Assembly (NCBI GenBank): GCA_021030915.1 | Contig: JAGEMR010000025.1 | Coordinates: forward strand, 248,001-312,000 | Source: Astrothelium macrocarpum | Taxonomy: Eukaryota; Ascomycota; Dothideomycetes; Trypetheliales; Trypetheliaceae | DNA: 64,000 nt | Reading direction: 5' to 3' | In this document: positions 57,420 to 64,000 of the stretch, piece by piece | How positions within the stretch are numbered: the stretch's first letter is position 1 | Layout: every line of letters begins with the position of its first letter | The notes under the pieces: generated by a model | What the model saw: the letters and a program-made list of their open reading frames with translations, nothing else | Database searches by the model: none | What the model was told of the DNA's origin: nothing | Made by a program: the position numbers and the translations under genes

Positions 57420-60400
57420 ATGGCGTAAGTCTTGAATTTTTCCCAAATGGCGACAAACGTGTTCATTGCTAATGAAATGTTTATGTAGGAGCTACAACAC
57501 CATCAAAGGTATATCGCTTCTACACGAATCCTACCATATCAAAAGAGACTACTTGCTAAGCTGGTCATGTAGTTGTGGCGCGCTTTCGGCCCCAAAACAA
57601 GATCGAGCTCGCCAGTGGGGGAGAGCCCATTGTCGACTTTGAAACGGAGGATACATGCAAGCTTCAAGTCAGTAACAATCTTGGATTCTCCTGAATGTTG
57701 TTATTCCACGTTTTAACAAGGTCTGACCGAACTCGCAAATAGTCGCAAGAGGCTTCAGGATCCTTCACCTTCGACCGAGTTTTTGATATGCAGTCACGCC
57801 AGACCGACATCTTTGACTTTTCGATTCGACCGACTGTGGATGATATCCTGAACGGCTACAACGGAACCGTTTTCGCTTACGGTCAAACGGGTGCAGGAAA
57901 ATCATATACGATGATGGGCGGAGATATTGACGATGATCAGTCAAAGGGCATAATTCCTCGGATAGTTGAACAAATATTTGCAGGCATCGTAGCAAGTCCG
58001 GGCAATATCGAGTACACGGTCAGAGTGAGCTACATGGAAATCTATATGGAACGAATAAGAGATTTACTGGCACCTCACAATGACAATCTTCCTGTACACG
58101 AGGAGAAGAATCGCGGAGTCTACGTCAAAGGTCTTCTAGAGATATACGTTGGAAGCGTCGCGGAGGTCTACGAGGTTATGCGAAGAGGTGGCACTGCGCG
58201 CGCTGTTGCTGCTACAAACATGAATCAAGAATCTTCACGGTCACACTCCATCTTTGTCATTACAGTGTCTCAGAAAAATATGGAGACGGGTTCTATGAAA
58301 AGTGGGCAGCTCTTTCTAGTCGATCTTGCGGGAAGTGAAAAGGTTGGCAAGACAGGTGCAAGCGGCCAAACTCTTGAAGAAGCCAAAAAAATCAACAAGA
58401 GTTTGAGTGCACTTGGCATGGTCATCAATTCCTTGACCGACGGCAAATCCACACATATTCCCTATCGTGACTCCAAGCTCACGCGAATCCTACAGGAGTC
58501 TCTGGGAGGTAATTCTCGGACGACGTTGATCATCAACTGTTCGCCAAGCAGCTACAACGACGCGGAAACTGTCAGTACATTGAGATTTGGCGTACGAGCG
58601 AAAGCCATCAAGAATAAAGCCAAGATTAACGCGGAGCTTAGTCCAGCAGAACTCAAAGCTTTGCTCAAGAAGGCACAGACCCAAGTCACGACATTTGAAA
58701 ACTACATTTCAAGTCTGGAGGGTGAAGTCCAGGTATGGCGAAGTGGTGACAGTGTACCAAAAGAGAAATGGACGCCTGCCATATCGCAAGATGCATCATA
58801 CGGACAAAAACAAGAAGCACGGCCAGCCCGAGCAGAGACGCCGTCAAGACAGCTACAAGACCCCAGAAGAGCGGACACTCCCTCACGTCCAGAGTCACGT
58901 CTAGAGCTTGACCGTGCTGGTACTCCCGCCCTGGAAAGAGATGAGAAAGAAGAGTTCCTGCGTCGCGAAAATGAGCTGCAGGATCAGCTTGCGGAGAAAG
59001 AGAGTGCACTAGTAGCCGCCGAGCGAAATTTTGAGGAGGCGAAGAAAGACCTTGCCGGCCTAAAAGAGCACGATGTGAAAACCGGAAGAGATAACGAGCG
59101 GTTAAATGGCGAAATCAACGAGCTGCGAATGCAAGTAGAGAAGATCAATTTTGAGACCAAGGAAGCCGGTATCACGATGGATGGCCTAAAAGAAGCGAAC
59201 GCAGAGCTCACTTCAGAACTCGACGAGGTCAAGCAACAGCTTTTGGACGCCCGAATGAGTGCGAGAGAGAACGGTGTAGCATTAGATGAGAAGGAGCGGA
59301 AAAAGGCTGAGCGGATGGCTGAAATGATGGCCGGGTTTGATCTTGGAGGTGAAGTCTTCAGTGACAATGAACGTAGCGTAAAAGAAGTCATCAATCGATT
59401 GGACCAAATGCGTGAGACAATCGCAGCTGGAGAGCAAGTTTCACCAGATGAGCTGGTAAAACTTAAAGAGCGGCTTTTACAAACACAGACCATCGTGAGG
59501 CAGGCAGAAATGTCGGTCAACGAACGAAGCGAACAAGATGAAGCCCACGCAAGGAGAAGGGAAGGCCTTGAACAACGGCTGGCAGATCTTGAACACGAGC
59601 ATGAAGAGCTTCTGCAACGAAATCTTAACGAAGAGGATGTAGAGGAGATCAAGACACGATTACACAATGCTCTAGCAGACAAGCAAGATGTGCAACTAGA
59701 GATGGTTGACGAACTAAGGGACGACCTTGCGCGAAGCGCAGAAGAGAACCAGCGAGTACGAGCAGAGGTGGAAAGCCTCCAGCAACGTCTAAAAGCAGGG
59801 GTAAATGGTGTCAGCGGAGCACCAGGAGCCGGCGTCAACGGAAAAACGGTCCAGCAGCAGATAGCCGAATTCGATGTCATGAAGAAGAGCCTAATGCGCG
59901 ACTTGCAAAATCGCTGCGAGCGAGTAAGCAGAAGGTTGTGTGCAAAAGTTGAGTTGAGAGGCTAACACTACGTTACAGGTTGTTGAACTGGAGATTTCAC
60001 TGGATGAAACCAGAGAACAGTACAATAATGTGCTACGGACATCGAATAACCGTACTCAGCAGAAAAAGATGTTGTTCCTCGAACGCAACCTGGAGCAGCT
60101 GACCGCCGTGCAACGCCAGCTCGTCGAGCAAAACAGCTCGCTCAAGAAAGAAGTCGCCATCGCCGAGCGCAAGCTCATCGCGCGCAACGAACGAATCCAG
60201 AGCCTGGAAGGCCTGCTCGGCGACTCGCAGGAAAAGCTCACCGCCGCAAACCACAGGTATGCATGTTCCCTTTCCCGAAGCAAACAAGTGGTCCCGTCAG
60301 GATCGAGTGGGCAGATTACTGATTTCAGCTTTTTTTTTTGTCATTGGCAGGTTCGAAGCGCAACTCACGGCCGTCAAAGAACGGCTCGAGGCGGCCAAGG

Positions 60401-60597
60401 TCGGTTCCACGCGCGGCTTGGCGTCGCCCACGTCCAACGGCGGCTTCAACTTCAGCAGCGCCGGGTCGCGCATCGCGAAACCGTTGCGCGGCGGCGGCGG
60501 CGGAGACGGTCCTGCGGTGCCGGCTGTGGCGGGCCTCCAGCAGCAGGAGGCGAGTAACGCGAAACGATCGAGCTGGTTCTTCAACCAGCGCAGTTGA
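57420..60597 (+). CDS. kinA: Kinesin-1 heavy chain
   Basis: Six exons: 57420-57424, 57489-57508, 57573-57667, 57743-59923, 59979-60256, 60351-60597; 941 aa, close to fungal conventional kinesins (about 930). The coding sequence begins with a 5-nt exon (ATGGC). Motor domain: VVARFRP, P-loop GQTGAGKS at 87-94, switch I NQESSRSHSIF, switch II LVDLAGSE, then KINKSLSALG and YRDSKLTRILQ, with neck after about 330. Long coiled coil about 420-880, with the Gly-rich hinge (GVNGVSGAPGAGVNG) before the second coil. The C-terminus is fungal-type (GSRIAKP, ending SSWFFNQRS). Fungal kinesin-1 is a fast plus-end motor that carries vesicles and, indirectly, dynein toward the hyphal tip. It works without light chains, which fits the absence of a TPR-binding region. 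Confidence 0.95.
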
Positions 60598-62172
60598 TCG
60601 TCGTCGTAATCATCATCGTGGTGATGGACGTTGGCCTTACATTCTGATTCCCGAGTAACTGAGTTGAGCGAAGTGAACGAGTGTGGCTTGGATGGATGGA
60701 TAGACGGATCGGCGTAACGTCCTCGCAGCTAGACCCCATTTTGGCGGCGTTTTGTTTTGGCTTCCCCCTCTTTCTTCTTCTTCATACCCACTTCACGCGA
60801 ACATAGAGAAAGACTTGATGGGTTCGGATATATCTGCTTACCTCTTTACATGTTAGAGCCGCACGAGCGGAGCCGCATGAGCGGGACCGGGGGTTTCTGG
60901 CGTGGGTGTGGCTTAGGGCTTTTGCGAGATGACCCCGGGCACGGCCGAGGGCTTGGGCACGATCATGCAGCCACTTTCGTACCTAGCTAGACATTTGAGT
61001 TAGATCGAAGCAACTTTGTTCAGAGCTGTCCAAAGCTGCTTTTCGGTGGATTGTTCAGACGGTCGGTCGCTGGATTTTTTTCTTGCGCTTGGCGGTGCTT
61101 GGGTACTTCCATCGGCCTGAAAATAACGGCGATGCCGATCCCACAGTGAGCAAACAAGACGCCTGACCGTCGGTCGATTCTTTTTCCTCTCAGCGAGTAC
61201 CAAGATGCGAAGGACGAGGCACGTATTTAGGGACATTCGACACACAGCCAGTGCCAGGGTAGGTCAAAGGCACAGCCAGACCGTTGCAGGCCGTCATCCA
61301 CAGGGTCCTGGGCTTGGGGGCCAATCGGGCCCTTTCAAGGCCCTTTCGTCCTATTTTTACTCCTTCTGCTTCGCCCGTCTGTTGGAGCTACACCCTTTTC
61401 CGGTGGCCTGGGTCCCACGGCCATCGCATGCTGTTGCGTCCAACTTTCTTTCTGCCATAAGATGTATTATCTTAATGTGGCCCTGTACGTGCGTGCGCAG
61501 GCGCCCACGTTATTCATAATTGCTATTCCTGCCGCCTGCGTCTTCAACATGCTGCGCCCCGCGCCTGGTTCTTCCAGTCTTCCATTCGTCTCGCGCCCAT
61601 CGTATATTCCCCACCCTCATTACCTGTCCTGTTTGATCGCTCCTTTGGTCATGCAATGTTGTATAAGATTCAGCTTTTCCTTTCCATCCCTTTGTTCTGG
61701 ACTGCTTTCACCCGCGCAGCACTTTATCCCGCATGTAAGTTTACATTCTCTGGACGACCACCTTACCCTTTCATACTGATCCAGTCTAGTCTCAAAAGAA
61801 CATTTTTCATCAACGCCCGAGTTTTCTAGTCAATCTGGAGAGGTGGCATTTGCGCCTTTCACGGCGAGCATTTCCGCTTCAAATGGACAAGGTCGATCAG
61901 CAGCATCGGCTGGTATTGAAGAACTATCAGCAGCAATTGCACGCGCTACTTCTGCGAACCATCCAGCAACATCAAAAGTCGCGTCGTCAGCGCCACACCG
62001 TGCGTCAGCGACGACGTCGCCTGCGGTGATCTTGACCAAGTCTGGTGGCCGTTCGTTTGAGAAGGCGGTGCGACACCGAGTATCTGTCAAATCATTTGCA
62101 TCTGGAATTGGTTCTTTAGAGTATTCTGTCCGACATTTGAACAACACGCGCATTTCATCTCAAACTTCAACT
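60598..62172. other. Intergenic, with probable leader of the downstream gene
   Basis: No gene is supported. Near the right end a strong donor GTAAGT (61735) and acceptor CAG (61782-61784) could form a 50-nt leader intron. A 48-codon upstream ORF (61883-62029, Gln/Arg-rich) lies ahead of the Ser/Thr-rich protein start. Confidence 0.4.
61883..62029 (+). promoter_or_regulatory. Upstream ORF, 48 codons, in the leader of the Ser/Thr-rich gene
   Basis: ATG 61883 to TGA 62027-62029. The product is Gln/His/Arg-rich (MDKVDQQHRLVL..., ending RQRRRRLR). It lies 143 bp before the main ATG in another frame, so it could lower translation of the main ORF. Expression is not shown. Confidence 0.35.
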
Positions 62173-63834
62173 ATGCTAGGCTCTCAATTTGCGGCCGCAA
62201 TCTCGGCATCATTGTTTGCAGCAACATTCGCTACGCTCGTTACTTCGGAACCTTCATTAATAACCTCTGAGCCTTCTCTTGTGACTTCTATACCGCCAGT
62301 AGTCAGTCTGAATAGCGCTGGTCTTCCAACAACTCTTACTACAAGTCCCGCATCACACTCATCAAGTTCTACTCTTCAACAATCTGTTAGGAGCTCAACG
62401 GGAGGGACCACAACTGGTGCAACGCAGAAGAGTTCCAGTAGCCTTATCGTCAATCCATCAAGTAGTACTAGTAAACCTACTAGTAGCAAGACCACTGGGT
62501 CGGCAACACGAAGCCAGACATCTGGAAAGCCAACTTCTGGAGAGTTCAGCAGTCCAAGCGCAGCAAGTACACACAATGCGTCGCCTCATTCTAATACTTC
62601 CAACTATACTCCAACTCATTCAAAACATTCCTCGAATAGTTCCTCGTCCTCTTCCAATCCTACAGCTAGTGTAAAGTCTGTACCTAATCCATCCAGCTCT
62701 CATACTACGAACCGCAACAAGCCAAGCTCTCATTCTCCGACTTCTTCGCACACGTCATCATCATCATCATCTTCTTCTTCATCAGCTACTTCTTCATCAA
62801 CTACTTCTTCATCTTCTTCAAGTTCCACCACAGGAGCCTTTGGCGGCGCGCCTGCATCTTCAGGAAACCCATCTCCTTCTGGAAACCCCTCTGGAGGCCC
62901 TTCAGGTGGTTCCGGCCCTAACCCGACGGCTGCAAGCCCCTTACCATCTCAGTCAACTCCTCCACCAGTAACCAAGCAAGAGAGCAATGGTCTCACTACC
63001 TCCGCCATTGCCGGCATCTCAGCCGGTTCCATCTCCGGCGCCCTCATCGTCGCCGTAGCCGGTCTCTTCTTTGCTCGTCACTGTTTCGGCGGAAAACGCG
63101 CCGCCGGCAACAAACCCCAAATCTACCCCGAAGAAGCCTACCTCTACGACCCACCCATGCCGCAAGTCGTCGGACCCCAACCCAACCCAGCCGCTCTCCC
63201 CACCATCCCTCCCATCACCCCCTTCGGCTCCGCCAGCAACCTCACCCCCCAACCCGCTAACAGCACCGCCGCCGCCGCCGACGACCCCCGCAGCAGCTTC
63301 GAAAGCGTCGACCTCGCCACCATCCCCTACACCCACAACGGCTTCCTCCTCGTCCCCGGCGCCACGCACGCCTACGGCGGCATCAGCGCGCGCGACTGGG
63401 CGGCCGAACCCGCAGCAGCCAACCCGTTCGCGGACCCGCCCGCGGTCCCCGCGGCCATCGCGGGCGCGACTGCTGCGCATCGCCACCACGACGCCGCCGA
63501 CGCGTATCCGCAAGCCGTGCGCCGCATGCCGAGCGCGCAGTCGCTGCCGTCGCCCGTGTCGCGCGTGCTGGAGGAGCGCGGGGCCGAGCCGCGCCCGCTG
63601 CACCCGCTCGAGCGCGAGATGGCGCTGGAGCGGCAGGCGGATGTGTCGGCGACCGGGTCGGATGATGGTGCTGAGGGGGTGTTTGAGGAGGAGAGGAGTC
63701 CGTTGATGGAGTTTCCTGGGGTCCCCGGTGGTGGGTATCCGGGGATTGGGATGCAGGGAGGACAGGGTCAGGGGAGGGAGCAGTTGTGGAGAGCGTCGGA
63801 TGGGTATCAGAGGGTGGAGACGCATGATGTTTGA
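62173..63834 (+). CDS. Ser/Thr-rich (mucin-like) single-pass membrane protein
   Basis: Reading frame of 553 aa from ATG 62173. The N-terminus MLGSQFAAAISASLFAATFA is compatible with a signal peptide. An ectodomain of about 250 residues is dominated by Ser and Thr (including runs of up to 10 Ser), surely O-mannosylated if secreted. One transmembrane helix lies at about 275-302 (SAIAGISAGSISGALIVAVAG, then LFFARHC). A cytoplasmic tail of about 250 residues has YPEEAYLYDPPMP and many Pro/Ala. This layout is that of fungal wall-stress sensors (Wsc/Mid2-like) and signalling mucins, but no cysteine-rich WSC domain is visible. The frame stays open upstream to 61843 without an ATG, so the N-terminus is provisional. 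The tail codons are strongly GC-biased compared with the ectodomain. Confidence 0.75.
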   Translation: MLGSQFAAAISASLFAATFATLVTSEPSLITSEPSLVTSIPPVVSLNSAGLPTTLTTSPASHSSSSTLQQSVRSSTGGTTTGATQKSSSSLIVNPSSSTSKPTSSKTTGSATRSQTSGKPTSGEFSSPSAASTHNASPHSNTSNYTPTHSKHSSNSSSSSSNPTASVKSVPNPSSSHTTNRNKPSSHSPTSSHTSSSSSSSSSSATSSSTTSSSSSSSTTGAFGGAPASSGNPSPSGNPSGGPSGGSGPNPTAASPLPSQSTPPPVTKQESNGLTTSAIAGISAGSISGALIVAVAGLFFARHCFGGKRAAGNKPQIYPEEAYLYDPPMPQVVGPQPNPAALPTIPPITPFGSASNLTPQPANSTAAAADDPRSSFESVDLATIPYTHNGFLLVPGATHAYGGISARDWAAEPAAANPFADPPAVPAAIAGATAAHRHHDAADAYPQAVRRMPSAQSLPSPVSRVLEERGAEPRPLHPLEREMALERQADVSATGSDDGAEGVFEEERSPLMEFPGVPGGGYPGIGMQGGQGQGREQLWRASDGYQRVETHDV

Positions 63835-64000
63835 GTATTGGTTGTGATTGCTTTTCTTGTGTGTTTTTCGATTCGTTCTTGTTGTGTTAAAATTATGTTT
63901 GGGGTTGAGGTTGCTTTGGCAAGTGTGTTGGTGGTGCCTTCGTGTTGTGGTTTGAAGTTGTTCTCAAAGCATGGCGTTGGACTTGGACCATTCTCTGGCA
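63835..64000. other. Downstream of the last gene
   Basis: GT-rich 3' region of the Ser/Thr-rich gene up to the window edge; no gene visible. Confidence 0.5.

Noticed and set aside
58984..59880. 298-codon minus-strand ORF, Ser-rich
   Set aside because: Antisense shadow of the kinesin coiled coil.
63019..63825. 268-codon minus-strand frame at the right edge
   Set aside because: Antisense of the GC-biased tail of the Ser/Thr-rich protein.
1..64000. CRISPR arrays, tRNA or rRNA genes
   Set aside because: No regularly spaced repeats and no tRNA box B-like GGTTCGANNCC in a credible cloverleaf were seen by eye. A tRNAscan run would be decisive.

Overview
The window is nuclear DNA of a filamentous ascomycete (Pezizomycotina). 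Genes carry several short introns (about 46-120 nt) with GT..AG ends and CTAAC-like branch sites. The family set is typical of this group: RAD6, kinesin-1, an Mss116-like DEAD-box helicase, an Xbp1-like APSES factor, a PDK1-like kinase, a fungal rhodopsin-domain membrane protein, an F-box protein and a DUF7580 protein. I cannot name the species.

The layout is sharply bipartite. From about 2.14 to 18.33 kb the sequence is an AT isochore; many 60-base lines hold only 3-10 G/C. It holds two blocks bounded by inverted repeats: 2141-4807 with perfect 20-bp termini, and 6794-18325 with an exact 16-bp inverted repeat. Both look like mobile elements destroyed by RIP (repeat-induced C-to-T mutation). 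Between them is a GC-normal island (4.8-6.8 kb) with an intact small membrane-protein ORF and a broken cytochrome P450. Inside the larger block I can still read relics of an ankyrin-repeat gene (+), a HET-like gene (-) and an unidentified gene (-). A partial F-box gene runs off the left edge.

From 18.39 kb to the end the DNA is ordinary gene space. In order: rhodopsin-domain protein (-), small conserved-looking protein (-), degenerate protein kinase (+), J-domain protein (-), disordered hypothetical protein (-), PDK1-like kinase (+), short-chain dehydrogenase (+), Xbp1-like APSES factor (+), second short-chain dehydrogenase (+), putative membrane protein (+), DEAD-box helicase (+), zinc-finger pseudogene (-), DUF7580 protein (+), RAD6 (+), kinesin-1 (+) and a Ser/Thr-rich single-pass membrane protein (+).

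I rebuilt most gene models by hand across introns; exon coordinates are in the entries and all rebuilt frames close. Notable observations: a pair of related miniature inverted-repeat elements, one inside an intron of the DUF7580 gene; a zinc-finger gene killed by stops that each fit a single C:G-to-T:A change; a TIR-bounded RIP block; and readable ghosts of HET and ankyrin genes inside the isochore. The genes do not form an operon or an obvious metabolic cluster. The left part is an accessory, transposon-driven compartment and the right part is core housekeeping and signalling.
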